From assembly GCF_963666255.1 (NCBI RefSeq), contig NZ_OY762656.1, forward strand, positions 1,116,001-1,180,000: 64,000 bases of DNA, given 5' to 3'. Shown here piece after piece: positions 28,465 through 36,615 of the stretch. Below the pieces are notes generated by a model. It worked only from the letters and a program-made list of their open reading frames with translations, did no database searches and was not told where the DNA came from. The position numbers and the translations under genes were made by a program. Origin of the DNA: an uncultured Propionivibrio sp. (lineage in GTDB: Bacteria > Pseudomonadota > Gammaproteobacteria > Burkholderiales > Rhodocyclaceae). Each line of letters opens with the position of its first letter. The stretch's first letter is position 1.

Positions 28465-29100
28465 CTAATCCGGACGTTCAAGCAGCATCAGGTAAGCGAC
28501 CGCATTGCCGAAATGCGCATGCTCGCGAAAACCGGCCGCTTCGGCGAGCGCGCGCACCTTGCCGCAGCGCTGGAAATGCGGGTCGAAGATCAACTCGGCG
28601 ATGGCCAGCAGTCCGCCGGGCTTCAAGCAGCCGAACAACTCGGTGAGCGCGGCGCGCGCGTCGGGAATTTCGCCGAGTACCGCCGCCATGACAACGCGAT
28701 CATAGCGGTTCGTTTCGAGCGCCCCCTGTCCGAGGGCAACGATCCGGGTGTCGATGTTGTCGATGCCGGCGTGCTGCGCCTTGGCACGGACGCGTGTCAG
28801 CATGCCGGCCTGAAGGTCGGCGGCGACGACGCTGCCAGCCGGCCCCACCGCCTTTGCCAGCGGCACGCTCAGGCGGCCGGGGCCGCAGCCGGCGTCGAGG
28901 ACGGTCATGCCGGGTGCAAGGAGCATCTGGCGCACGATGAAATCGGCCCGGTGCGTGCGGGCGAACGGGTTGTCGAGTTCGACCATCCATCCCAGCCATG
29001 ACGGACAGGGCAGTGCCTGCCGCTGCGAAAACAGGCGCCAGAGCAGGCTGATCGCAATGAAGAGCGCGATCAGCCATGCCAGTGTTGTGGCTGCGGTCAC
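28465..29100 (-). CDS. Membrane-anchored class I SAM-dependent methyltransferase
   Basis: A 211-residue protein. Residues about 5-25 form one transmembrane helix (TLAWLIALFIAISLLWRLF). The rest is a Rossmann methyltransferase: motif I VLDAGCGPGRLSVPLA, acidic motif II VAADLQAGML, and GCLKPGGLLAIAELIF. The sequence resembles UbiE/Methyltransf_11-type enzymes. The target is not known; a membrane substrate such as a quinone or lipid would fit the anchor. It lies downstream of, and in the same orientation as, the SDR gene at 29130, with 29 bases between. Confidence 0.8.
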   Translation of the reverse strand: MTAATTLAWLIALFIAISLLWRLFSQRQALPCPSWLGWMVELDNPFARTHRADFIVRQMLLAPGMTVLDAGCGPGRLSVPLAKAVGPAGSVVAADLQAGMLTRVRAKAQHAGIDNIDTRIVALGQGALETNRYDRVVMAAVLGEIPDARAALTELFGCLKPGGLLAIAELIFDPHFQRCGKVRALAEAAGFREHAHFGNAVAYLMLLERPD

Positions 29101-29129
29101 GGGATTTCCGGCCTTCCCCCCGAGTGCTC

Positions 29130-29873
29130 CTAGAATTCCTGGCGCGTCGGGCGGAAGAGAATCTCGTTGATGTCGACGTCGTCGGGTTGGCTGACCGCGA
29201 AGCTGACGGCGCGCGCGAACGCGTCGGCCGGAATGGCGTGCTCATAAATCCTGCGCACGGCTTCGGCAACGTCAGGTTCGCTGATGCTGTTGGGAAGTTC
29301 GGTGTCGACGGCGCCCGGCGAAATGATCGTGGTGCGGATGTTGTAGGCTTTCACCTCCTGGCGCAGCCCTTCCGTGAGCGCCCTTACGGCATGTTTTGTC
29401 GCCGCATAGACGGCGGCGCCGGGGCGGATCTTGTGGCCGGCGACCGACGAGACATTGATGATGTGGCCGGACTTCTGCCGTTGCATCACCGGCAGCACGG
29501 CGGCAATGCCGTAGAGCACGCCCTTCAGGTTGACGTCGATCATTCGCTCCCATTCGTCGACCTTGAGCCGTTCGAGCGGAGCGTTTGGCATCAGCCCGGC
29601 GTTATTGATGATCACATCAACGCGGCCGAAGGTCTGGACGGCGGTATCGACAAGCCTGCTGACGTCTTCGCGCTGCGTCACGTCGGTTTCGATGGCGAGC
29701 GCTTTGCCGCCTTTGGCCTTGAGTTCGTCGGCCAGCGACTGGATCAGCGCCAGCCTGCGCGCGCCGAGGACGACGGTTGCACCGTCTGCGGAAAGCCCGC
29801 GCGCGGCGGCTTTGCCGAGTCCGCTGCTGGCGCCGGTGATGACGACGATCTTGCCTTCGATGTTCTGTGCCAT
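29130..29873 (-). CDS. SDR-family oxidoreductase
   Basis: A 247-residue classical short-chain dehydrogenase, likely NADP(H)-dependent. Cofactor motif [16 protein letters not shown] in [11 protein letters not shown], the serine in INVSSVAG and catalytic YAATK ([11 protein letters not shown]). It resembles the YdfG-like/3-hydroxyacid dehydrogenase group common in proteobacteria. ATG 29873 ([11 protein letters not shown]) is favoured by homology; ten further codons upstream are open. Substrate not assignable. Confidence 0.85.
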   Translation of the reverse strand: MAQNIEGKIVVITGASSGLGKAAARGLSADGATVVLGARRLALIQSLADELKAKGGKALAIETDVTQREDVSRLVDTAVQTFGRVDVIINNAGLMPNAPLERLKVDEWERMIDVNLKGVLYGIAAVLPVMQRQKSGHIINVSSVAGHKIRPGAAVYAATKHAVRALTEGLRQEVKAYNIRTTIISPGAVDTELPNSISEPDVAEAVRRIYEHAIPADAFARAVSFAVSQPDDVDINEILFRPTRQEF

Positions 29874-30026
29874 GGACTGTCCTCCTGTTGTCGAATAAGC
29901 CATTGTATTGCAGTTATCGGACGCCGGCGGCGGTTGGCTGGTGGTGTTTCTTCCGGTGTGCCGGTACGATGAAAATCTTTGCTGCCGCAGATCGGATGCG
30001 GGTGGTTATGCCATGACGGAGGCTTC

Positions 30027-30473
30027 ATGAAGTATTCGCAGGCGTCGCTGGGACGCGTCTTTGTGGTTCGGCTTGAGGATGGCGACATTGTTCACGAGTG
30101 CCTTGAGCGCCTGGCGAACGATCAGTCCATCGCGGCGGCCGGACTGATCATTCTCGGGGATGCGGATGCCGGCAGTCGTCTGATCGCCGGCACCGAGGCC
30201 GGGCGGGCCGACCCGCTGGTCTTCGTCGAGCGTTGCCTCGATGACGCGCACGAGGTCGCCGGTGTCGGGACGATTTTCCCTGACGAACAGGGCAATCTCG
30301 TTTCGCATGTGCATCTGGCCTGCGGCCGGCAGGATTCGCTGGTGGTCGGCTGCGCGCGTGCCGGTGTCAAGGTCTGGCATGTGATGGAAGTGATCGTGGT
30401 CGAACTCGTGAACTGCACGGCGGTGCGGCGTTTCGAGGCAGGTCTGCAGGGTTTCCGGTTGCTCAATCCATGA
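30027..30473 (+). CDS. PPC (DUF296) domain protein
   Basis: A 148-residue single-domain protein of the PPC family (plants and prokaryotes conserved), known from plant AT-hook proteins and as stand-alone trimers in bacteria. MKYSQASLGRVFVVRLEDGD opens the domain; HVHLACGRQDSLVVG carries the metal-ligand-like histidines and GVKVWHVMEVIVVEL closes it. GGAGG is at good spacing before ATG 30027. No AT-hook is present, so DNA binding, implied by some annotations, is unproven. Confidence 0.82.
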   Translation: MKYSQASLGRVFVVRLEDGDIVHECLERLANDQSIAAAGLIILGDADAGSRLIAGTEAGRADPLVFVERCLDDAHEVAGVGTIFPDEQGNLVSHVHLACGRQDSLVVGCARAGVKVWHVMEVIVVELVNCTAVRRFEAGLQGFRLLNP

Positions 30474-30569
30474 CATCACCCGTTTCGGCTTTCGACCGGT
30501 CTCCCGGCTGTCAGTCGACGGCGTGCCGGATGATTTCTTCTTGGCCCTGAGTTTTGGCGCTCTCTGCCT

Positions 30570-31535
30570 TCAAGGGTGTGTTTCATTCCATCCGGCATTT
30601 TTCGTCGGCGGAACTTCGGCGGAGGAAGGCGCACCTGTGCCGTAGCGTTGGGAAAATTCGTCGATCTGTTCGCCGAGCCAGTGGCGGAAATTCATGACGA
30701 TCGGAGAATTCCTTTTGTCCTTGCGGCAAACGAAGTAGTAGGCATGCGGGGTGAGTGTCTGGTGGGCGTAGGGTCGAATCAACTGCCCGCTCGCGAGTGC
30801 CTCGTAGGCAACTGACAGTCGCGCCAGGCCGATGCCCTGTCCCCGGATGGCCGCTTGCAGCATGAGCGAGGAATCGCTGAAAACAATGCCGCGGTCCGGG
30901 TCGGTGATGACGCCGGCCCCAGCGTCCTGCAGCCACCATGACCAGGGTTCGCCCTGAGAATGCAATCGCGGCAAGTCCTTCAGGACAGGGGGGGCGGCGA
31001 GCTCATGCTGGCGGGCGAAGTCCGGCGCGCAGACCGGGAAGATCCAGTCGCGCATCAGCAACTCGGCATCGAGACCCGGGTAATGACCTGCGCCAAAACG
31101 GATCGCCACGTCGGCCTCGCCATCCTGTAGCCGGCTGAGGCGCGATGAGGATTCCAGCTCGACGTCGATGCCAGCGTTGGCGGCGATAAAGTCGCCCAGG
31201 CGAGGCAGCAGCCAGTGTGCGGCAAATGATGGCGTCGTGCTGACGCGCAGTTTCTTGTCATGGCGTGCGTCGAGCAGCGCTTCGGTGGCACGGTCGACTT
31301 CGTCGAGCGCGGCGGTGATCCGGGCGATATAAGCGGCGGCCGGCGCGGTCGGTCGCAGCATGCGACCGTGTTTTTCGAAGAGCGGCGTGTCGAGCGCCTC
31401 CTGAATTGCGCGGATCTGGTGGCTGACGGCGCTGTGTGTCAGGCACAGCTTCTCGGCGGCCCGCGACACGCCCCCGTATTTGACGACGGCGGCGAGCGTG
31501 CGCAGCGCATTGAGCGGAGGTGCGGGGCGTGACAT
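30570..31535 (-). CDS. LysR-family transcriptional regulator (GcvA-like)
   Basis: A 321-residue LysR protein. The winged helix-turn-helix is at the N-terminus (PLNALRTLAAVVKYGGVSRA, then LTHSAVSHQIRAIQ), followed by a periplasmic-binding-protein-like effector domain (RVSTTPSFAAHWLLPRLGDF). This N-terminal style is typical of GcvA-like regulators. ATG 31535 is chosen since the preceding 40 codons are not family-like. It is divergent from a DUF2917 gene, a pairing common in Betaproteobacteria, so that gene is the likely target. A palindrome covers its start codon. Confidence 0.9.
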   Translation of the reverse strand: MSRPAPPLNALRTLAAVVKYGGVSRAAEKLCLTHSAVSHQIRAIQEALDTPLFEKHGRMLRPTAPAAAYIARITAALDEVDRATEALLDARHDKKLRVSTTPSFAAHWLLPRLGDFIAANAGIDVELESSSRLSRLQDGEADVAIRFGAGHYPGLDAELLMRDWIFPVCAPDFARQHELAAPPVLKDLPRLHSQGEPWSWWLQDAGAGVITDPDRGIVFSDSSLMLQAAIRGQGIGLARLSVAYEALASGQLIRPYAHQTLTPHAYYFVCRKDKRNSPIVMNFRHWLGEQIDEFSQRYGTGAPSSAEVPPTKNAGWNETHP

Positions 31536-31551
31536 GTGAATATTGCTCACA
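31535..31551. promoter_or_regulatory. Palindrome TGTGA-N7-TCACA at the LysR gene start
   Basis: TGTGAATATTGCTCACA forms a perfect five-base inverted repeat about a 7-bp AT-rich centre and overlaps the last base of the LysR start codon. Position suggests an autoregulatory operator or shared control of the divergent pair. The spacer is one base longer than a CRP site (N6), and the site also satisfies the loose T-N11-A LysR rule. Confidence 0.4.
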
Positions 31552-31657
31552 ATAAATGAAGAAATATATCGATGGAAGTATCCTCGATTACGCTCGAATA
31601 TCCCCACTGTGAGCCGGCGTTCCAGTCGGCTCGAGATGAATCGGAGCGTGAGCAATC

Positions 31658-31993
31658 ATGTTACATCAATCAACATGTATCGAGATCGAACTTGCTGTCG
31701 GCGAGGCCTTGTCGTTGTTCAGGACGGAAGGCTGTCTGCTGCGTTGCGAGCGTGGCACGGTCTGGCTGACCGAAGAAAACGGTGGGCAGGACGTGATCCT
31801 GCGGCCGGGCGAATGCTTTCTTCTGACGTGTGGTGGCAGGGCCGTGGTCGAGTCGGTCGACAAGCGACAGGCAGCCCGTTGCCGACTGGTGCCGGCGCAA
31901 TCGCGCCGATTATCTTCGGCCTTGCGGCGCTGGGTCCGCGCCTTGTGCGGCATGTCGGTTGTCGATGCCGGCGGGCGCAGAGAGGCCGGCTAA
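31658..31993 (+). CDS. DUF2917 domain protein
   Basis: A 111-residue protein with the small cupin-like DUF2917 domain: IELAVGEALSLFRTEG, then CERGTVWLTEENGGQDVILR and PGECFLLTCGGRAVVES. The C-terminal 40 residues are basic and not conserved-looking. DUF2917 proteins are often paired with divergent LysR regulators, as here. The biochemical role of the family is not known. A GAGCCG-N10-CGGCTC inverted repeat lies in its leader (about 31612-31633). Confidence 0.78.
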   Translation: MLHQSTCIEIELAVGEALSLFRTEGCLLRCERGTVWLTEENGGQDVILRPGECFLLTCGGRAVVESVDKRQAARCRLVPAQSRRLSSALRRWVRALCGMSVVDAGGRREAG

Positions 31994-32077
31994 TGCATCT
32001 CTCATTATTATGTTGGGTGGGTGAATGACATTTGGTACGATGCATCGGTGGCTTCCAGGGGAAAAAACATCGGCGTC

Positions 32078-33442
32078 ATGTGGCGGATTCTCTCCCTTCT
32101 TTTTCTCATCGTCGTGCAACTCGCCATTGCCGGACAGGGGGCTTGCGCCGAAACGACGGGGAAGGGAGCGCCGATAGCGAGCGATGACGGTGCGCGTGTT
32201 GCTGTTGTTATTGGCAACAGCCGATATCCTTCCGGTGCGCTCGTCAATCCGCGCAACGATGCGACGGCGATCGCCTCCGCGCTCAGGAAGTTGAAGTTCG
32301 ACGTCGAACTCAAACTGGATGCGACGAAAGCGGATCTCGACGGTGTCTTCAAACGTTTCAGCGGCAAGGCGGATCAGTCGGCGGTGGCTGTCGTCTTCTA
32401 TGCCGGACACGGCATCCAGGTGAGCGGCAATAATTATCTGATTCCGATCGACGCGAACCCGCAGAGCGAGCGGGATTTGAAGCGCGAGATGGTGCGACTT
32501 GACGATGTCATCGATGACATGGGTGGCGCCAAGGTCAAGATCGTTTTTTTCGACGCTTGTCGCGACAATCCGCTGACGCGAAGTTTCAGTCGCGGTGGCG
32601 CAAGAGGGCTGGCGGCGCCGAGCGAGGCGACGGGGACCTTGATCTCCTTCTCGACCAAGCATGGCAACACCGCGCTCGATGGTGACGGCAAGAACAGCCC
32701 CTACACCGGTGCCCTGCTAGCGGCGCTTGAGGGCACGCAGCGAATGGAGATCGAGCAGTTGCTGCGCAAGGTGCAGCAGGATGTGAAACGCGATACGCGC
32801 GGTCAGCAGGAACCTTGGCGATACGGTTCGCTCGACGGCGATTTCTATTTTCTTGCGCCAGTGCCGGAGGCCAATACGGCGGTGGTGCAAAAGGAGATGG
32901 TCGATAAGGCCGTGGCCGAAGCAGTGGCCGAGGCTTTGCGCAAGGCCAACGACCAGTCGGCGAAGGAGCGTGCGGAAACGCAGCAGCGGGTCAATGAACA
33001 GGCGGTGGCGGAGGCGTTGCGAAAGGCGAATGAACAGGTCGCGCGCGAACGTGCCGAGGCGGAGCGCAAGGCCGAGGAGCGTATTGCCCGGGAGCGTGCC
33101 GAGATCGAGCAGCGAGCGGCTCAGGAGCGCAATGAATTGAGGGCGTCGATGGAGCGCATGCTCAAGGAAGCCATCGAGCGGCAGAATGCGCTGCTGATGG
33201 CTGAACGCGAAGCGCGCAAGGCCTCGGGCGAGGCTGTTTCGCCGCAATCCTCCGCGACGACAGTCGTCGCCGCGCCGGAAAGGAAGCCAGAGATGTCGCT
33301 GCAGCTGGCAACGGCGCCGTCATCGCTCCGGCGGGACGACAAGCGCCCCGCGTCTTCGCCGCTTGCCGATGCTGTTGTCAATGTCGGTGATGCCTGGGAG
33401 TACGCGGTCAGGAGTGGCGAGCCAAGACGGGCTAGCTGCTGA
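32078..33442 (+). CDS. Exported caspase-family (C14-type) protein with long coiled coil
   Basis: A 454-residue protein with signal peptide (RILSLLFLIVVQLAIAGQGA). The p20-like caspase domain (residues about 35-250) has RVAVVIGNSRYPSGALVNPR, catalytic histidine H111 in VFYAGHGIQ and catalytic cysteine C161 in VFFDACRDNP, with the downstream STKHGNTALDG and SPYTGALL blocks. Residues about 268-380 form an Ala/Glu/Arg-rich coiled coil with repeated VAEALRKAN units. The tail ends VNVGDAWEYAVRSGEPRRAS, which looks like the first strand of a domain that then stops, so the protein is probably C-terminally truncated. ATG 32078 is chosen because it starts the signal peptide. Confidence 0.87.
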   Translation: MWRILSLLFLIVVQLAIAGQGACAETTGKGAPIASDDGARVAVVIGNSRYPSGALVNPRNDATAIASALRKLKFDVELKLDATKADLDGVFKRFSGKADQSAVAVVFYAGHGIQVSGNNYLIPIDANPQSERDLKREMVRLDDVIDDMGGAKVKIVFFDACRDNPLTRSFSRGGARGLAAPSEATGTLISFSTKHGNTALDGDGKNSPYTGALLAALEGTQRMEIEQLLRKVQQDVKRDTRGQQEPWRYGSLDGDFYFLAPVPEANTAVVQKEMVDKAVAEAVAEALRKANDQSAKERAETQQRVNEQAVAEALRKANEQVARERAEAERKAEERIARERAEIEQRAAQERNELRASMERMLKEAIERQNALLMAEREARKASGEAVSPQSSATTVVAAPERKPEMSLQLATAPSSLRRDDKRPASSPLADAVVNVGDAWEYAVRSGEPRRASC

Positions 33443-33502
33443 CAGAAGAATCCCCAGCAGCTCAGATTCTTATTAATCAGTTTCGATGTTCAATAGTATC
33501 GG

Positions 33503-33515
33503 TCGCTAGAGTTTA
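33503..33515. repeat. 13-bp direct repeat, left copy
   Basis: TCGCTAGAGTTTA occurs here and again at 33827-33839. The segment between the copies (33516-33826, 311 bp) begins TAAAGTGCTGCT and ends with the near reverse complement of that, TAAATGCTACT on the other strand. This gives the appearance of a short element with imperfect terminal inverted repeats and a target duplication. Confidence 0.5.
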
Positions 33516-33534
33516 TAAAGTGCTGCTTGGCTGA

Positions 33535-33618
33535 CTAGATTGCACACCAGATCATTACTAAGAGGCACATGACAAAACCAATAGCAATTGCCGAAAAGAG
33601 CGGGGGATCTTGATCCAT
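33535..33618 (-). CDS. Putative 27-residue single-span membrane protein
   Basis: On the minus strand an ATG at 33618 opens a 27-codon frame (MDQDPPLFSAIAIGFVMCLL, then VMIWCAI) ending in TAG at 33535-33537. GGAG sits nine bases before the ATG, a good ribosome site. Residues about 8-26 are uniformly hydrophobic, as expected for one membrane helix with an acidic N-terminal tail. It resembles the size class of regulatory mini-membrane proteins, but I recognise no family. It lies within the 311-bp segment bounded by 13-bp repeats. Confidence 0.4.
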   Translation of the reverse strand: MDQDPPLFSAIAIGFVMCLLVMIWCAI

Positions 33619-33826
33619 GGCTATTTGCTCCGTCAAAGGGGAAAGCACCTATGATCGCTTTGTCGGAAGTCAAAATCCACCCGACAAAACCGCATTTTTA
33701 CTCGATATTTTCCCCACAAATTTCTTCCCTTTAACTTGGTGTTGTTCTGTTCAGCAAGGTTTTTAGGGATGTTCGGGTAGCCCAGAGCTATATAGAGTAG
33801 CCCAGAGCCCTGTTCAGTAGCATTTA

Positions 33827-33839
33827 TCGCTAGAGTTTA
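33827..33839. repeat. 13-bp direct repeat, right copy
   Basis: This second exact copy of TCGCTAGAGTTTA includes the lipA stop codon (TAA on the minus strand, 33837-33839), so the repeat was probably native to the lipA 3' end and the left copy is the duplicate. Confidence 0.5.
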
Positions 33840-34808
33840 CACCGTGACGCCAGCGCGATCCGCCTGCTGGTCGGCCCAGTACGAACTGCGTACCATCGGC
33901 GCACAGGCGGCGCCCGAGAATCCCATGGCCAGCGCTTCTCGCTCGAACATCGCGAAGGTTTCCGGCGTGACGTAGCGCAATACCGGCAGGTGGTGGTTGG
34001 ACGGCGCAAGGTACTGGCCGATCGTCAGCATCTCGACGTCATGGGCACGCAGATCGCGCATGACGTCCAGGATTTCCTCGTCAGTTTCGCCGAGGCCGAC
34101 CATCAAGCCCGATTTTGTCGGAATGTCCGGATAGCGCGCCTTGAACGCCTTGAGGAAGGCGAGCGAATGCGCGTAATCGGCGCCGGGACGCGCCTGTTTG
34201 TAGAGGCGGGGCACCGTTTCGAGGTTGTGGTTGAGGACGTCGGGCAGCGATTCGCCGAGGATGTCGATCGCCAGTTCATGACGGCCGCGAAAGTCGGGAA
34301 CGAGGATCTCGATTGTCGTCGAGGGGGATTGCTCACGCACCGCGTCGATGACGTCAGCAAAATGGGTGGCGCCGCCGTCACGCAGGTCGTCGCGGTCGAC
34401 GCTGGTGATGACGACGTAGCGCAGCTTGAGATGGGCGACGCTTTCGGCCAGGTGTTGCGGCTCGTTTTCGTCGGGCGGCAGCGGTTTGCCGTGACCGACG
34501 TCGCAGAAGGGACAGCGGCGCGTGCAGATGTCGCCGAGAATCATGAAGGTGGCGGTACCGCGTCCGAAACACTCGCCGATGTTCGGGCAGGCGGCCTCTT
34601 CGCAGACGGTGTGAAGCTTCTGCGTGCGCAGCATGCGCTTGATTTCGCCGTAGCGGCCGACGTCATTGCCGGCCTTGACGCGAATCCACGACGGCTTGCG
34701 CAAGGGGGTGTCGACGGGGATGACCTTGATCGGGATACGCGCGGTCTTGAGTTCGCCGCGTTCCTTGACACCGGCCACCTTGGCGGCGGGCTTTCGTTCT
34801 TCGCTCAT
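33837..34808 (-). CDS. lipA: Lipoyl synthase
   Basis: A 323-residue radical-SAM enzyme inserting two sulfurs into protein-bound octanoate. Auxiliary cluster ligands are C69, C74 and C80 ([15 protein letters not shown]); the radical-SAM cluster is C95, C99 and C102 (CTRRCPFC). The family C-terminal arginine-serine end is seen in [13 protein letters not shown] 34808 ([11 protein letters not shown]) overlaps the lipB stop by four bases; the open frame extends far upstream but is antisense-like noise there. It is the last gene of the dacA-dat-ybeD-lipB-lipA run. Confidence 0.97.
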   Translation of the reverse strand: MSEERKPAAKVAGVKERGELKTARIPIKVIPVDTPLRKPSWIRVKAGNDVGRYGEIKRMLRTQKLHTVCEEAACPNIGECFGRGTATFMILGDICTRRCPFCDVGHGKPLPPDENEPQHLAESVAHLKLRYVVITSVDRDDLRDGGATHFADVIDAVREQSPSTTIEILVPDFRGRHELAIDILGESLPDVLNHNLETVPRLYKQARPGADYAHSLAFLKAFKARYPDIPTKSGLMVGLGETDEEILDVMRDLRAHDVEMLTIGQYLAPSNHHLPVLRYVTPETFAMFEREALAMGFSGAACAPMVRSSYWADQQADRAGVTV

Positions 34809-35449
34809 GCCTTCTCCAGTTGTTTGACGAGTTCGCCGGCGAGCGCTGCGGCGGCGTCCGCCGCTTGCAGCGCGAGGCCGAGGTCGCGCGTCTGCGTGAC
34901 CGCCATGCCGGCGTAACCACAGGGATTGATCGCCGAAAATGGCAAAAGATCCATATCGACGTTGAGGCTGAGCCCGTGCGTGCTGCAACCGCGCCGGATA
35001 CGCAGGCCGAGCGCGGCGATCTTGGCCACCGAACCGTCGTTGCGATCGACATAAACGCCGGGGGCGCCGTCGACGCGGCGCGACGCCAGTCCGTTTGCGG
35101 TGAGCAGGTCGATGATCGCCTGCTCGATGCGCCAGACGAAATCCTTGACCTTGAGGTGCCGGCGGTTGAGGTCGACAAGCAGGTAGATGACGACCTGCCC
35201 GGGGCCGTGGTAGGTGATCTGTCCGCCCCGGTCGATCTGGATCAGCGGGATGCCGTTGTCGTGGAGGCGGTGTTCCGGCTTGCCGGCCTGGCCGAGCGTG
35301 TAAGTCGGCGGATGTTCGCAGCACCAGAGCTCGTCGGGCGTCTCAGCCTGGCGGGTGGCACTGAAGTCGTTCATCGCCTGCCAGGTCGGCCGATAGTCGA
35401 CACGGCCGAGCTGACGCACGCGAATCGGCGGAAGGACGGCCGTGCTCAC
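34805..35449 (-). CDS. lipB: Octanoyltransferase
   Basis: A 214-residue transferase moving octanoyl from acyl carrier protein to lipoyl domains. Motifs: [31 protein letters not shown], the catalytic lysine K143 in [11 protein letters not shown] and the catalytic cysteine C177 in INPCGYAGM. It ends four bases into lipA and begins four bases after the DUF493 gene, so the three are one unit supplying protein lipoylation. Confidence 0.96.
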   Translation of the reverse strand: MSTAVLPPIRVRQLGRVDYRPTWQAMNDFSATRQAETPDELWCCEHPPTYTLGQAGKPEHRLHDNGIPLIQIDRGGQITYHGPGQVVIYLLVDLNRRHLKVKDFVWRIEQAIIDLLTANGLASRRVDGAPGVYVDRNDGSVAKIAALGLRIRRGCSTHGLSLNVDMDLLPFSAINPCGYAGMAVTQTRDLGLALQAADAAAALAGELVKQLEKA

Positions 35450-35452
35450 GCC

Positions 35453-35734
35453 TTAGAGCACCACCTTGACGAGCGGATGGCTCGTCAGTTCGCGATAGAG
35501 CGCGTCGAGCTGCGGCTTCGAGGTAGCGCGGATGGTGCAGGTCAGGCTGACGTACTTGCCGCCCGAGGAGGCGCGCATTTCCATCGTTGCGCCATCGAAG
35601 TCCGGGGCGTGCCGCCGGACGATTTCGAGTACTGCCTGCGCCAGCGCGTCGCCGGCCAGGCCCATGATCTTGAGTGGGAAAGCGCAGGGAAATTCGAGCA
35701 GCGTTTCTTTTTCGGGGAGTTCAGCCACGGCCAT
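35453..35734 (-). CDS. ybeD: DUF493 family protein YbeD
   Basis: A 93-residue ferredoxin-like-fold protein of the YbeD family, with LEFPCAFPLKIMGLAGD and a C-terminal YVSLTCTIRATSKPQLDALY. In E. coli ybeD also sits between dacA and lipB. Proposed roles are ligand-sensing or regulatory; the biochemical function is unknown. Its first 14 bases overlap the 3' end of dat, suggesting translational coupling. Confidence 0.88.
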   Translation of the reverse strand: MAVAELPEKETLLEFPCAFPLKIMGLAGDALAQAVLEIVRRHAPDFDGATMEMRASSGGKYVSLTCTIRATSKPQLDALYRELTSHPLVKVVL

Positions 35735-36608
35735 GCCTCATCTGTTGTTCGCGGAAGTCGACGTACCACGCCAGCATCTGCCGGCCGACCGGGCCGGGTC
35801 GGCCGGCGTCGGCGCCGTGGCCGACCGGTTGGCCATCGAGCGTGGTGATCGCCAGCACTTCCTTGGCTGACGACGTCATCCAGACTTCGTCGGCGTCGCG
35901 AAGTTCCGACTCGGTGACCGGCCGCACCTCGTGCGCGGCGCCGTGACGCGCTGCCAGTTCGAGGACGAGGTCATAGGTCGTGCCGGGCAGCATGTGGTGA
36001 TCCTTGGGGGGCGCCAGGATGACGCCGTTCCGGACAATGAAGATGTTCGAGGCCGAGCCTTCGGTGAGAAAGCCGTCGCGGATCAGGATGGATTCGGTGC
36101 AGCCCGCGTCGACGGCCTGCTGGCGCGCCAGGATGTTGGGCAGCAATGCCACCGTCTTGAGGTCGCAGCGTCCCCAGCGGATGTCCGGCAGCGTGATGGC
36201 GGCGATGCCGGTGCGGCGCATCTCGTCGCTCGGACGGGTCAGCGGCGCGGTGAAGGCGAAGACGGTCGGCGGCACGGCCGGGAAAGGCTGGTCGCGCTTG
36301 TTGTCAGCACCGCGCGTCACCTGCAGGTAGAGCGACTGATCCGCGAAGGGCGCGGCGTCGATGATGCGGCCGATGACGTCCAGCCATTGCGCCGACGTCA
36401 ACGGATTGGCGAGGCGGATGCCGTCGAGCGAATCCTGCAGGCGTTTGAGATGTTCCTCGCTCCGGAAGGGGTAGCGCGAGTAGACCGGAATGACCTCGTA
36501 AGCGCCGTCGGCGAAGAGAAAACCGCGGTCGAGCGGCGAGATGCGCGCCGCCGACAAGGGCAGGAAGTGCCCGTCGAGGTAGCAGGTCGTGTCGACCGTC
36601 GTGGTCAT
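35721..36608 (-). CDS. dat: D-amino-acid aminotransferase (PLP class IV)
   Basis: A 295-residue fold-type IV PLP enzyme, likely a D-alanine aminotransferase supplying D-amino acids for the wall. It starts TTTVDTTCYLDGHFLPLSAA, then SPLDRGFLFADGAYEVIPVY; the Schiff-base lysine is in CDLKTVALLPN, and the cofactor-phosphate region in TEGSASNIFIV. ATG 36608 fits homologues. Context between dacA (D-Ala-D-Ala carboxypeptidase) and the lip genes is conserved in Betaproteobacteria and favours Dat over branched-chain or lyase members of the family. Confidence 0.92.
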   Translation of the reverse strand: MTTTVDTTCYLDGHFLPLSAARISPLDRGFLFADGAYEVIPVYSRYPFRSEEHLKRLQDSLDGIRLANPLTSAQWLDVIGRIIDAAPFADQSLYLQVTRGADNKRDQPFPAVPPTVFAFTAPLTRPSDEMRRTGIAAITLPDIRWGRCDLKTVALLPNILARQQAVDAGCTESILIRDGFLTEGSASNIFIVRNGVILAPPKDHHMLPGTTYDLVLELAARHGAAHEVRPVTESELRDADEVWMTSSAKEVLAITTLDGQPVGHGADAGRPGPVGRQMLAWYVDFREQQMRHGRG

Positions 36609-36615
36609 GGCGCGC

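Larger units (their letters stand above)
33443..33836. other. AT-rich gap between the caspase gene and lipA
   Basis: This 394-base stretch is visibly lower in GC than its flanks. It holds a small inverted repeat AAGAATC/GATTCTT (33446-33452 and 33465-33471) that may end the caspase transcript, a 27-codon minus-strand frame with a ribosome site, two 12-base GTAGCCCAGAGC direct repeats (33778-33789 and 33797-33808), two copies of CTGTTCAG, and one 13-base repeat whose partner overlaps the lipA stop. No long gene is present. Confidence 0.6.

Noticed and set aside
33443-33502. Frameshifted continuation of the caspase gene
   Set aside because: The next bases give no VGD-type domain sequence in any of the three forward frames, so truncation rather than a simple frameshift is more likely.
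34809-35324. N-terminal extension of the lipA frame
   Set aside because: The added residues are arginine-rich out-of-frame lipB sequence; LipA family members start at MSEERK here.
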